Positions 15,242 through 23,192 of a stretch of 45,926 bases of DNA are shown here, piece by piece. Each line of letters starts with the position of its first letter. Position 1 is the first letter of the stretch. The notes under the pieces were generated by a model. It ran no database searches. It had not been told where the DNA came from and saw only the letters and a list, made by a program, of their open reading frames with translations. Source of the stretch: a virus. The stretch covers positions 1-45,926 of IMG/VR virus record IMGVR_UViG_3300020436_003687; one strand, 5' to 3'. A program made the position numbers and the translations under genes.

Positions 15242-16711
15242 CTAGTTTCCCTGTGTGGTCGACACAGCACATCCTGATTGGGTGCCACAAGTCATATCAA
15301 TATTATAATTTTGATCTGTAGAACCTTGTTGCACTAGATCAAAATCTGTCGAGTAACCATCAAGATCAATTCTGCCGGCGTGATCTCCACTGCCTGATTG
15401 AGTGATATCAACATCGTGTGCATATGATCCTGTGCCTAATTTAAGATCCAAATAGTGTTGACCACTGCCCGATTGTGATATATCCACTGTATTATTTGCG
15501 TTGTCAATATCAAGAAACAATATTTTATCGCCATCGTTCAATTGCTGTAGGCTTATCACATTTTGAGATGCATCAATGTCAACACTCATATAATGTTCAC
15601 TGTTTGCATCTCCATCGTTCCTTTGGGTAAGATTTGTTGTATTAGTACTACCATCTATGTCTAACATAATTCTATGATCACCTACATCAACAGAATAATC
15701 ACCTTGACTGATGTTAACTGTGTTTGTGCTACCAGTTATGTCTAATCCTATTCCATTCCTTCCACTGTTTCCACTTGTTGTGATATTGCCTTGATCCACA
15801 CTCAAGTTATTGTTATCACCTGTGATGGTGGCGTCTCCAGACCAATTGGATCCTGTAATAAAATTATCTTGGCCTGATTGTTGGATATTCACTGTGTTAT
15901 TGTCACCATTCACATTCATATTAACACCATTGCTTGATGTTCCTTTGGCAGTGTTAACTGATGTTGTTTGGCTAGAAGTAATAGTGACCGTCACTGCTGA
16001 TGTTGTATTCACTGTGCTTGTTATCACATCACTGATCAGTGACGTTAAAAATTCTTTGTTATCAGCAGTATAATATTGTGAATGAGAAGCATAATTTATA
16101 TCTGTGATTATAATAACTTTACCATTAGAATAACTGGATGAAAGAGCATCACCATCAAATAAAGCAACACCACAACGGCCTTGACCATTGGCGGCAAGAC
16201 ATTTCCCATTTGTTCCTAAGTTACTGATGACACCACCAAATGCAAAATTTAAATATGCCCAATCACTAGGCAATGTTGACAGTATGGATGTAGTGGATAA
16301 TTGTTCATTGGTGCCAGTATAGTCTATGTTTAAACTTGTGGAATAAGTTATAGAATTATCAGAAGTGACGTCTCTAATAAAACTTTGTATTTGATTGTTT
16401 CGACTTGTGAAATTAGTGTTCTCCCCATTTAAAAACACTGTGCCACCATTTGACAATATTGTTTTAAATCCATCTGTTGGCAAACTACTACCACTGTATC
16501 TCAAATCATAGTATTGTTCATAAGAAGAGAAATCCGTAATACTATTTGTGCTACTGGTTACGGTATGACCAGCGTCTTCTAATCTATTCTTCCATTTGCT
16601 ATGTGTATTACCATAATTTTGATGATGAATGTACACATCTTCAGCCAATACATTAGCACAATAAAAAAATAAAAAAATAAAACTAATTAACCTGCTTAAT
16701 CCTAATTTCAT
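15242..16711 (-). CDS. Secreted curlin-repeat protein with N-terminal GATase/ThuA-like domain, ~489 aa
   Basis: A signal peptide (MKLGLSRLISFIFLFFYCANVLAED) starts at ATG 16711; an in-frame GTG lies at 16723. The next ~210 residues look like a globular GATase1/ThuA-like domain (YDLRYSGSSLPTDGFKTILSNGGTVFLNGEN; GKVIIITDINYAS). From about residue 260 to the end are repeats of the curlin type: NNTVNIQQSGQDN, NTVNISQGD, NTVDISQSGSGQ, DVDITQSGSGDH and DFDLVQQGS, i.e. N-x-hydrophobic-x-hydrophobic-x-Q-x-G. Curlin repeats form cross-beta amyloid stacks outside the cell after export by CsgG. The gene overlaps the FecR gene end. It could be a fibre nucleator or adhesive tip (inference). Confidence 0.75.
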   Translation of the reverse strand: MKLGLSRLISFIFLFFYCANVLAEDVYIHHQNYGNTHSKWKNRLEDAGHTVTSSTNSITDFSSYEQYYDLRYSGSSLPTDGFKTILSNGGTVFLNGENTNFTSRNNQIQSFIRDVTSDNSITYSTSLNIDYTGTNEQLSTTSILSTLPSDWAYLNFAFGGVISNLGTNGKCLAANGQGRCGVALFDGDALSSSYSNGKVIIITDINYASHSQYYTADNKEFLTSLISDVITSTVNTTSAVTVTITSSQTTSVNTAKGTSSNGVNMNVNGDNNTVNIQQSGQDNFITGSNWSGDATITGDNNNLSVDQGNITTSGNSGRNGIGLDITGSTNTVNISQGDYSVDVGDHRIMLDIDGSTNTTNLTQRNDGDANSEHYMSVDIDASQNVISLQQLNDGDKILFLDIDNANNTVDISQSGSGQHYLDLKLGTGSYAHDVDITQSGSGDHAGRIDLDGYSTDFDLVQQGSTDQNYNIDMTCGTQSGCAVSTTQGN

Positions 16712-17786
16712 TCTGTTGTCCACCTATTACATAATCAAAAACTTCAAAGTCGTTTTGTTGCACATTTAAAATATAGCCATACTCTTGATCTAATCTCAGT
16801 TCTAAATAATTACCAGAACCACCTTCTCTTATAAAAACATATTGTGGATTTTCATCTAATAGTATTATTCCGGTTTCAGGATCTTTTCCAAATGTGACTC
16901 CAGTTGCAGATTTCTTTTTATCAAATTCACTTCTCATCTGCAACGCCAATTGTTTGTTTAATTGTGCTAGGATATCAACAAGAAAATTTTGTTCTAAGAA
17001 ATCAATATCCAATCCAGTAGCCCAAGTATCCTTTTCTTCCTCCAGATAATCAACTTCTAATTCATCAAATTTAAGAAAATCCAAATCCAATGCTGTTGCA
17101 ACTTGATTTAAGTTTTTTTCATATGCTTGTTGATCTTCAATTGCTGGAGGTTTAGATATAATCAAAAGATTGGATATCTGATCAGCATCAAGATCTAATA
17201 TGACAGGACGCATGGGATTTGACGCAACTGTATCAACCACAGTCGCTTGAAAAGCCTGATTCAATATTACATGACCAGCATCAGATTCCACAGAAATTTC
17301 TCCAACGTAACAATTACCTTGTGTGTCACACGAAGGTAGAAGTATTATTGTTGAACTACCCACTTCATCAACCGTCATTGTAAAGTCAGTACCCCTGACG
17401 GCAATTGTTGCAGTTGGTGTTGTTATTTTAATATTTTGTTTTGAATTTTTTGCAATCTGTCCCGATGCATATCTAATAGTTCCTAAAGATGCTTTAAGGG
17501 ACAAAGCACCTGTTTGTGAATTAGGATCATAAACAAATTCATCTATCACAAGTTTGGAATGTTGTGTTACGTCAACTCTTGTTTGATCTATAAATTCTAT
17601 TGCTGTTTTACCATTGCCTGTTTTCACAGTGTCATAAGAAAATACATCAAGATCAATCACAGACTCATAAGTTTCTCCTGAATCTCTTTCAATTGTGCTA
17701 TTTCCTTCCTGTAGAATAACATCTCCTATACTAGCCTTTACCAGTGTCGGTGCTAAAAAAAGCAGTAAGAAAATAAAGAAACGCAT
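16683..17786 (-). CDS. Secreted FecR-domain protein, 367 aa
   Basis: A signal peptide (MRFFIFLLLFLAPTLVKAS) is followed by a FecR domain at about 20-165: GDVILQEGNSTIERDSGET, DTVKTGNGKTAIEFIDQTRVDV, GTIRYASG and TPTATIAVRGTDFTM match the family's repeated beta strands. In bacteria, stand-alone FecR-domain proteins often sit beside CHASE2 cyclases and are thought to work as envelope sensors or ligand platforms. The C-terminus (VIGGQQNEIRIKQVN) resembles a curlin strand, so it may also contact the amyloid. ATG 17786 is preferred over GTG 17789. It starts just after the curlin gene stop and is probably coupled to it. Confidence 0.8.
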   Translation of the reverse strand: MRFFIFLLLFLAPTLVKASIGDVILQEGNSTIERDSGETYESVIDLDVFSYDTVKTGNGKTAIEFIDQTRVDVTQHSKLVIDEFVYDPNSQTGALSLKASLGTIRYASGQIAKNSKQNIKITTPTATIAVRGTDFTMTVDEVGSSTIILLPSCDTQGNCYVGEISVESDAGHVILNQAFQATVVDTVASNPMRPVILDLDADQISNLLIISKPPAIEDQQAYEKNLNQVATALDLDFLKFDELEVDYLEEEKDTWATGLDIDFLEQNFLVDILAQLNKQLALQMRSEFDKKKSATGVTFGKDPETGIILLDENPQYVFIREGGSGNYLELRLDQEYGYILNVQQNDFEVFDYVIGGQQNEIRIKQVN

Positions 17787-17790
17787 CACA

Positions 17791-18474
17791 TTAATCAGTT
17801 TGGCTGATATCTATGTCCGCTGAGTCTCCAGATGTTGTTAAGGTAATCATGTTATCATTGACACCTGATTGGATTATGTCCACATCTGCTAATCCACCTG
17901 TGTGAGTGTGTATTAAAGTGTGTCCATTTACATCTCCATTGCCATCAATGTCAATCAACCAGTTGTTTGTGTCACCATCAACTGTAATTGTTAGTATTGC
18001 ACTTGTGCCATCGATTGTGGCCGCAATCACGTTTGAATCATCCGACGCTGCTGATGTTATTGTTGCTGTTGTGTTTGCCGCATCAGAAGTTTGCCCAATG
18101 TCTAGGTCTATGTCATTTGAGTTACCAACCATTGTGACACTTGCTGTAACAGTGGCACAAGATGAATTGTTTCCTGTGCTATCACAATTGATGTCGATAT
18201 TGTTAGAACTACCTGTCACGTTGAACGTTCCAGTGTAACTTGCTCCGTTAACATCAAATGTTAATACGTTGGAACTTCCAACTTGATCAATATCGATTGT
18301 GGTACTTGCACCAGCTACTGTAGATGCAGTTGTACTATTACCTACTGTGTTATTGGCACCATCCTGTGTGATATCCAAGTCTAGACTAGCACCTGACTGT
18401 GTTACATATATGTCGTTGGCATATGCACTATAAGAAAATGCCAAGGCAAAAAATATTGTTAATAATTTATTCAT
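17791..18474 (-). CDS. Curlin-like repeat protein (CsgA/CsgB-type), 227 aa
   Basis: ATG 18474 gives a clean signal peptide (MNKLLTIFFALAFSYSAYAN). The mature protein is Asn/Thr/Asp/Ser-rich with curlin-type motifs: DIYVTQSGASLDLDITQDGANNTVG, TIDIDQVGSSNVLTF, VDIIQSGVNDNMITL and ADIDISQTD. These Q-x-G-x-x-N patterns form the amyloid core in CsgA and CsgB. Compared with CsgA (about 150 aa) it is longer, and the middle repeats are degenerate. It has its own late promoter 11 bp upstream and follows csgG, the expected export pore. It is probably the main secreted fibre subunit. Confidence 0.75.
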   Translation of the reverse strand: MNKLLTIFFALAFSYSAYANDIYVTQSGASLDLDITQDGANNTVGNSTTASTVAGASTTIDIDQVGSSNVLTFDVNGASYTGTFNVTGSSNNIDINCDSTGNNSSCATVTASVTMVGNSNDIDLDIGQTSDAANTTATITSAASDDSNVIAATIDGTSAILTITVDGDTNNWLIDIDGNGDVNGHTLIHTHTGGLADVDIIQSGVNDNMITLTTSGDSADIDISQTD

Positions 18475-18478
18475 AATA

Positions 18479-19276
18479 TTAATAGTATTTAATTTTCCAA
18501 AGTCCTTCTTTATCGCCCAGTTTAATGATTTCAAGTATGCAAAATTCTATTGCACTTCTCACTGCATAATTCACAGGCTCGTTTACTGCAACGCCTGACT
18601 CAACTTCAAATGCTTTTGTGCTCATATCCAAAAATCTAAATACGTCGGCACCTGTCTTGTGACTTGCTATTGTTTTTGTTGCTTCTGCTGTTAACAACAC
18701 TTCTCCGGTTTGCACCGCAACTAATCTCATGGATACAGTAACTTGATCAACTCTGTATTCTTCACTGATTCCAATTCCAAAATATCTTGCTCCATCACCG
18801 CCTGAAGCGACATTCGCATCATAACCAATAATACCACCCTCGATTAACAGTCCAGCAAATACAAGAGGTTTAAGCACGTTGGTTGCACCAACATCTCCAT
18901 CATAAAGTTCTCTCGTTGATCTAATCAATTGTCTTTCTTTAACTAAACTATCTAGCCCTTTTCTTTCAACTACCTTAAACCAACTGCCATCACCAACTGC
19001 TTTCAAGGCCGCAATCACCCAGGTATCCGAACCTTGTGATACTGCCATGGATAGTTGTGAAAATTTCGAACTAGGTTTTCTTTGCCCAGTGTAGTCTGGA
19101 AAATCATACACCGCGATTGTAATTATAGGCTGTTCTGTCAATGGCGGAATTGCTCTTAACAGATGCTCGGTAGGTGTGCCTTCTATGAAGGGTTTATCAC
19201 CAATTTTAACTTTGTTCTTACTTGCTGCACAGGCAGTTAGAAAAATCATTGCAAATACTAATAATAAGTTTTTCAT
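18479..19276 (-). CDS. csgG: CsgG-like curli secretion lipoprotein, 265 aa
   Basis: A lipoprotein signal with lipobox LTAC (Cys16) opens the protein. The CsgG core follows: PITIAVYDFPDYTGQRKPS, SDTWVIAALKAVGDGSWFKVVERKGLDSLVKERQLIR, then GVAVNEPVNYAVRSAIEFCILEIIKLG. Length (about 265) matches Escherichia coli CsgG. CsgG assembles a nonameric pore in the outer membrane that exports curlin subunits. The start lies just after the csgF stop. CsgG homologues are known in marine myophages, where roles in lysis or surface change have been suggested without proof. Confidence 0.9.
   Translation of the reverse strand: MKNLLLVFAMIFLTACAASKNKVKIGDKPFIEGTPTEHLLRAIPPLTEQPIITIAVYDFPDYTGQRKPSSKFSQLSMAVSQGSDTWVIAALKAVGDGSWFKVVERKGLDSLVKERQLIRSTRELYDGDVGATNVLKPLVFAGLLIEGGIIGYDANVASGGDGARYFGIGISEEYRVDQVTVSMRLVAVQTGEVLLTAEATKTIASHKTGADVFRFLDMSTKAFEVESGVAVNEPVNYAVRSAIEFCILEIIKLGDKEGLWKIKYY
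18486..18493 (-). promoter_or_regulatory. Late promoter octamer ATTAAATA
   Basis: The minus-strand octamer ATTAAATA, inside the last codons of csgG, ends 11 bp before the curlin-like ATG at 18474. It allows extra late expression of the curlin gene relative to csgF-csgG. Confidence 0.55.
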
Positions 19277-19277
19277 A

Positions 19278-19763
19278 TTAAAATTGGAAGTCTCCTAATG
19301 GTACTGACATAGTAGTAACATTGCCAGTTGGATCAGTGATAGTTAATGTTATTATTTCTGTCGAAGTGTCTTTTACCCAATAAATTGTTGATCCTTCGAC
19401 TGTTGCTGTACCACTAGTTGGACAAGTGCCTGTACAGGTAGTTCCAAACATGTTATCAACTAATTGTTTAGACAAGTTGGCATAAATTCTTGATTCAACA
19501 TTTTTTATAAATTTGTTTATAGTCGTATTGTTTTCTTCACGTTTTGCTGCCGCGGCCGCTGATTTTTTATCATCTTTGGCTTGCTTTTTCCTTGTTTCCT
19601 GTAATTGATCAATTGATAAAACATGTTGTGAATATCCTGTTCCGCTAAAACTTGGATTCTTGAATCCGTGGACTAAGGCCTCTGCAAAAGCAGATGTCAT
19701 AAAACTGTTAAGGACAAAAAAGCCTAAAATAATTGTAAAAATTAATTTTCTATACATACGCAT
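19278..19763 (-). CDS. csgF: CsgF-like curli assembly protein, 161 aa
   Basis: After a signal peptide (MRMYRKLIFTIILGFFVLNSFMTSAFAE) the mature N-terminus reads ALVHGFKNPSFSGTGYSQHVLSIDQLQ. This matches the CsgF segment (LVYTPVNPSFGG..LLSSAQ) that inserts into the CsgG channel. CsgF couples secretion to fibre nucleation at the cell surface. A Lys/Ala/Glu linker and a C-terminal beta domain (GTCTGTCPTSGTATVEGSTIYWVKD) follow. ATG 19763 fits because a late octamer ends exactly 5 bp before it; the longer frame would cross that promoter. It forms an operon with csgG, 1-2 bp apart. Confidence 0.88.
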   Translation of the reverse strand: MRMYRKLIFTIILGFFVLNSFMTSAFAEALVHGFKNPSFSGTGYSQHVLSIDQLQETRKKQAKDDKKSAAAAAKREENNTTINKFIKNVESRIYANLSKQLVDNMFGTTCTGTCPTSGTATVEGSTIYWVKDTSTEIITLTITDPTGNVTTMSVPLGDFQF

Positions 19764-19768
19764 ATGGG

Positions 19769-19776
19769 TATTTATT
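19769..19776 (-). promoter_or_regulatory. Late promoter octamer AATAAATA, 5 bp from ATG
   Basis: The minus-strand AATAAATA ends 5 bp before the csgF start codon at 19763 and is one mismatch from the T4 consensus. It is the expected start of the curli module transcript. Confidence 0.65.
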
Positions 19777-19964
19777 GAAATTACCAAATGCAGATCTGTG
19801 CGGTATTGTTACATGGACCTGCCATATTAGTACGTTAACCTCGCTCATTGTTATTTAATCTATGCGTATATTTTAAGTGTACGTACATAATGATTTAAAG
19901 CATATCTGCCCTGCGTTATTATTGTTTTACAGTCATCAAATATTGTTATTAAATACACAAAAAA
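19777..19964. other. Divergent intergenic region
   Basis: This region of about 190 bp separates csgF (minus) from the plus-strand metallopeptidase gene. Apart from the two late octamers at its ends and an 8-bp palindrome (GTACGTAC), I see no gene, tRNA or clear sigma-70 promoter here. Confidence 0.5.
19948..19955 (+). promoter_or_regulatory. Late promoter octamer ATTAAATA (plus strand)
   Basis: ATTAAATA then CACAAAAAA and the ATG at 19965 (9-bp gap). It is on the plus strand and drives the single gene at 19965-20384. Confidence 0.6.
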
Positions 19965-20384
19965 ATGAAAGAAATTCTAACCGCACTTATGATTTGGATA
20001 AGTGCAAACACCTTTTACAACACGGATCACCCATTGCCAAATGTGATATTTTTGAAACAGGCAGAAATGAATGCTTTATATTACAAAGACAACGAGCATG
20101 AACCAAACGATCTTCATGGCATGTACAACAAAGAGCAAGATGTAATCATATTACCTGACACATGGGACAGGACAAAGCCTTGGGATCAAGCTGTGTTGCT
20201 TCATGAAATGATACATTATTATCAAGACATGAACGAAATGCAATTTGATTGCACACAAGAAATGGAACAAGACGCTTGGCCCATTCAACAATTTTATTTA
20301 AAAAAAGTCCACAACTATGATTGGGATTATGACCAATTATGGTATCTCATGATCAGCACATGCCATCATGAGTTTGGATACTAA
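19965..20384 (+). CDS. Zinc-metallopeptidase-like protein with HExxH, 139 aa
   Basis: The segment WDQAVLLHEMIHYYQDMN carries the zincin motif His80-Glu81-x-x-His84. A short hydrophobic N-terminus (ILTALMIWISANTFY) may be an export signal. The protein is close to the small DUF6647-type proteins in which HEM(I/V)H follows a plain DVIILPD strand. It could cleave peptides in the periplasm; substrate unknown. It stands alone on the plus strand under a late promoter and converges on the YqgE-like gene (4-bp tail overlap). Confidence 0.7.
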   Translation: MKEILTALMIWISANTFYNTDHPLPNVIFLKQAEMNALYYKDNEHEPNDLHGMYNKEQDVIILPDTWDRTKPWDQAVLLHEMIHYYQDMNEMQFDCTQEMEQDAWPIQQFYLKKVHNYDWDYDQLWYLMISTCHHEFGY

Positions 20385-20956
20385 TTTTTGAAAATTTTAT
20401 CTGTTAATTCTGAAGTTGTGTTTTGCACAGCTTTTGATACGCACATTTCCCACATGTCTTCTCTTTTTGGTCCAAACACAAGTTCATGATCATAATCAAT
20501 AATCAACCAACTCATTGATGCTTTCCTTGGTGGCACAGCGTCAAGTTCTGCTTCAAGCTGTCCTTGATCCCAACTTGACATACCAAGCGTGATCAATTTT
20601 TCCTTTGGTCCACCGCCTTGAGCAATGACATCTAACATTTTTTTATCTAAGGTAAATGCCAACGGATGTTCTCCAGTGTTGGAACTACCTAGCACATAAT
20701 CTTTGGAATGTAACACTCCGATAATGTTATTCAATATTGGTCCACCGTAAAAAATAGGTGGATCTATATCAGGTTTTCTGGCTACACTTCCTTCTTCGCA
20801 GACATGACTGAAAGTTGGATGATTACACTTTTTATTAATAATCACGCCGCCTGCTCCAGAAATATCATGTTTCCACATGTACACAACTGTTTTTTGAAAA
20901 CGCCAGTCTGGCATACCCGGAGGGGCTACAAGAAGTTTGCCTTGTGTATCAATCAT
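20381..20956 (-). CDS. YqgE/AlgH (UPF0301) family protein, 191 aa
   Basis: The protein starts GKLLVAPPGMPDWRFQKTVVYMWKHDISGAGGVIINKK, has FYGGPILNNIIGVLHS in the middle and LGMSSWDQGQLEAELDAVPP later, all hallmark segments of the YqgE/AlgH fold. Length matches. The biochemical role of this family is not established; some members affect transcription regulation. It follows the 425-aa late gene by 10 bp, so it is probably in the same late operon, which is unusual for a regulator. Confidence 0.85.
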   Translation of the reverse strand: MIDTQGKLLVAPPGMPDWRFQKTVVYMWKHDISGAGGVIINKKCNHPTFSHVCEEGSVARKPDIDPPIFYGGPILNNIIGVLHSKDYVLGSSNTGEHPLAFTLDKKMLDVIAQGGGPKEKLITLGMSSWDQGQLEAELDAVPPRKASMSWLIIDYDHELVFGPKREDMWEMCVSKAVQNTTSELTDKIFKN

Positions 20957-20966
20957 ACACTTGTAC

Positions 20967-22244
20967 TTATTGTGTTCGTGCTAATTGTTTAAAAAGCGGT
21001 TTGACATCAACAATTAATGTATAACGTATTGGACGCATCACATTAGGATCTTTCGATGATGGTTTTCCACCTGTAATTTTTAATCTTATTAGTACTAGTT
21101 CTTTTCCTGATTTGATATCAAAAATTTTAATACCCGGCAATGATTTACCTTCGCTCGATGTACCCACAACAAGTTTTGTTGATAAATCAATGTTATCAAC
21201 ATTTTTCATAATGTTTCCAATTTTAAGAACTTGAAAATCACCTTTTTCAATGTTTACTAAAATTACTCTTGGATCGTTCATGGTCACATGATAATCTAAA
21301 AATTTAACAACCCTATTCAAAAATGCTTTTTCTTTATTGTCTTTATCACCTGCCAAGGTTGCTTGTAAGTCTTTATTAACCAATTTGAACGCATTCATAA
21401 TATTCTTTTCAATATTGTCTTCATAATTTTTTATATCAGGAATGTTAACACCAAGAGTTGAAAAAAATGATTGTAGTCCTTTCAAAGTTTTAGGTGATCC
21501 TTGCCCCATTTGGCCGCTTGAAGTTTTTAAACTAATTGGGCGTAAACGTCTCGGCGAACCATCAGGACGTATATAATCTACGTCAATGTCTACTTTTGAT
21601 CCTTTTTCGTCTTCTCCACCAACTGCACTGACTCTAATAGTATCAGGCTTGCCGTTATCAGCAAATACTTGTGCTATGCGTCCAGTATAGGCATCACTGT
21701 TTGCAAATTTAATATCGCCAGAAATTTCTTCCATCATTATATTTTTTGTCTCGTCATCATAAAAATCATTTTTAGTAGCAGAACTTTTGTAAACATTTCT
21801 AATAACAATTTTATCTCCTGCCTGTGATTTCAGTTCTACTTCTTCTTGATCTTTTCCTTTTACATTTTTAAGGACATTTTCAAATGCTTTTAAAGTGATC
21901 ATTTTGTCACCTGCTAAAAATTTAGCACCAATAGCCACTCCTAAAAAATGCTCGTTTACTTCACCTCTTTTAGAATTGTTTGGCAACGCCTCCTGTGCCT
22001 CTCTCAAGAACCATGGATGCTCAAAAGACTCCTTCTTCATAAATCTCTGAATTAGGTCTTGGTAGAGTTTATTGTAAGAATCTTGGCTAATTTGTCCTTT
22101 GTCGCGTCTTGCTTGAAGGTCAAGCACACCTGTGATAAAATCTGGATATTCTGAGACACTGGGCATTTTGATAACCTTCCTCTCAGGCTCAGGAAATTTG
22201 ATTATGTCTGCCTCTTGTATTTCTTTTTCAAACCACGGTTTCAT
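20967..22244 (-). CDS. Late phage protein, possible PD-(D/E)xK-like core, 425 aa
   Basis: A soluble protein whose N-terminal region has two PWF segments (KPWFEKE at 2-8 and HPWFLREAQEAL at about 76-87). The centre reads KVDIDVDYIRPDGSPRRLRPISLKTSSGQMGQGSP: an acidic strand and then (I)SLK, the layout of a restriction-like nuclease core. I regard that as a hypothesis only. The C-terminal half is a regular alpha/beta region without motifs I know. A late promoter ends exactly 5 bp before the ATG, so it is made with virion genes and could be packaged or act in maturation. Confidence 0.6.
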   Translation of the reverse strand: MKPWFEKEIQEADIIKFPEPERKVIKMPSVSEYPDFITGVLDLQARRDKGQISQDSYNKLYQDLIQRFMKKESFEHPWFLREAQEALPNNSKRGEVNEHFLGVAIGAKFLAGDKMITLKAFENVLKNVKGKDQEEVELKSQAGDKIVIRNVYKSSATKNDFYDDETKNIMMEEISGDIKFANSDAYTGRIAQVFADNGKPDTIRVSAVGGEDEKGSKVDIDVDYIRPDGSPRRLRPISLKTSSGQMGQGSPKTLKGLQSFFSTLGVNIPDIKNYEDNIEKNIMNAFKLVNKDLQATLAGDKDNKEKAFLNRVVKFLDYHVTMNDPRVILVNIEKGDFQVLKIGNIMKNVDNIDLSTKLVVGTSSEGKSLPGIKIFDIKSGKELVLIRLKITGGKPSSKDPNVMRPIRYTLIVDVKPLFKQLARTQ

Positions 22245-22249
22245 ACTCG

Positions 22250-22257
22250 TATTTAAC
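22250..22257 (-). promoter_or_regulatory. Late promoter octamer GTTAAATA, 5 bp from ATG
   Basis: The minus-strand GTTAAATA is followed by CGAGT and the ATG at 22244, giving a predicted start point on the start codon. Confidence 0.6.
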
Positions 22258-22258
22258 C

Positions 22259-23065
22259 TTATGATTGGTTGCGTTGGCGTAGTGTGTCGTTGATCTTTAT
22301 GCTGGTTTCTAACTGCGTAAACGGTGTGTTCAGTATCTCACGGGCAAACCAAGCCAATGCATTGGTGTCTTTGGGAAAGCATGATCCTGCGTAGCCTCGC
22401 TGTCCGTCGTTGCCAGGCACTTTTAAATGTGTGTTGCCCATCCGTGGATCGTGTGCAATTATTTTTGTGAATGTCTGCCAGTCTGTGCCACGTGCCGCCT
22501 TGAGCACATCATACATCTCGTTCATGAATGTGACTTTGGTTGCCAGGAAACTGTTGATACAGTATTTCACCATTGATGCAGTGACCATATCTGTTTTGAA
22601 CACAGTGGCCTCTTTGCAAACGGAGTGTTCTTTGTACAGTTTTTCCACTAGATCTGTGTCTGCATTTACTCCACCAAACACATGCATGGGTGGATTAACA
22701 AAGTCGTTGATGTAGTTTTTTTCTGTGAGAAATTCAGGATTGTAAACTATTCGTAAATTGGTGCATTCTTCTTTGATTTTTTCCAGTTTGTATCCCGGCA
22801 CAGTTGACTTGACAATCACAAGAGCACCTTTGCTGTTGTTCAACTGTTGCATCACAATTTCCAATATCTCTGTGTTGCACTCACCTGATTCCAACTGTGG
22901 TGTTGGTACAGCCACAAATGTTGCGTCTGGTTTAAACGCTATCAGGTCCTCAATGGTGTTGGTGCTGTTGTGTTTGGGATCTACTATGAACTTCTGCACG
23001 TCCTTTGTGAATCCATGATCCACTGCCGTGCCTACAAATCCATGTCCTACAATACCCAGTTTCAT
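22259..23065 (-). CDS. Short UDP-glucose/GDP-mannose dehydrogenase family protein, 268 aa
   Basis: The N-terminal NAD-binding Rossmann domain (GIVGHGFVG at 4-12, VAVPTP at 51-56, VKSTVPG at 85-91, YNPEFLTE) is followed by the central domain with the catalytic motif GYAGSCFPKD (Cys229). Full-length enzymes have about 390-450 residues and oxidise UDP-glucose to UDP-glucuronate. This one ends after the central domain and lacks the C-terminal UDP-binding domain. The natural stop is not caused by a visible frameshift, so it is a stable short form. Sugar specificity is unknown. The DNA looks less AT-rich than its neighbours. A sigma-70 promoter lies 7 bp upstream. Confidence 0.85.
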   Translation of the reverse strand: MKLGIVGHGFVGTAVDHGFTKDVQKFIVDPKHNSTNTIEDLIAFKPDATFVAVPTPQLESGECNTEILEIVMQQLNNSKGALVIVKSTVPGYKLEKIKEECTNLRIVYNPEFLTEKNYINDFVNPPMHVFGGVNADTDLVEKLYKEHSVCKEATVFKTDMVTASMVKYCINSFLATKVTFMNEMYDVLKAARGTDWQTFTKIIAHDPRMGNTHLKVPGNDGQRGYAGSCFPKDTNALAWFAREILNTPFTQLETSIKINDTLRQRNQS

Positions 23066-23072
23066 ACGATAT

Positions 23073-23101
23073 ATTATACTTGGAAATTGTGAGTATGTCT
23101 A
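23073..23101 (-). promoter_or_regulatory. Sigma-70 promoter TAGACA-17-TATAAT, near-leaderless
   Basis: On the minus strand TAGACA (23101-23096) and TATAAT (23078-23073) are 17 bp apart. The dehydrogenase ATG begins 7 bp after the -10 hexamer, so the leader would be at most about one base. Confidence 0.75.
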
Positions 23102-23108
23102 TATCTGA

Positions 23109-23192
23109 TTATATCAGAGCAAAGGCCGACACAGCCACGACCGCCATTACCACTGCTAGTACTCCGGCGACTGTGTATATTTTATTTTTCAT
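23109..23192 (-). CDS. 27-aa membrane micropeptide
   Basis: The peptide is MKNKIYTVAGVLAVVMAVVA followed by VSAFALI: a short basic start and one membrane helix. Its ATG overlaps the stop of the 32-aa ORF as ATGA, so it would be translated by coupling. The stop is just upstream of the dehydrogenase promoter. The two tiny ORFs fill the whole ThyX-dehydrogenase gap, which supports them being real. Function unknown; small lysis or membrane regulators look like this. Confidence 0.5.
   Translation of the reverse strand: MKNKIYTVAGVLAVVMAVVAVSAFALI

Noticed and set aside
22410-23018. Plus-strand open frames opposite the dehydrogenase gene
   Set aside because: They are antisense to a clear Rossmann/GYAGSCFPKD protein and lack promoters and ribosome sites.
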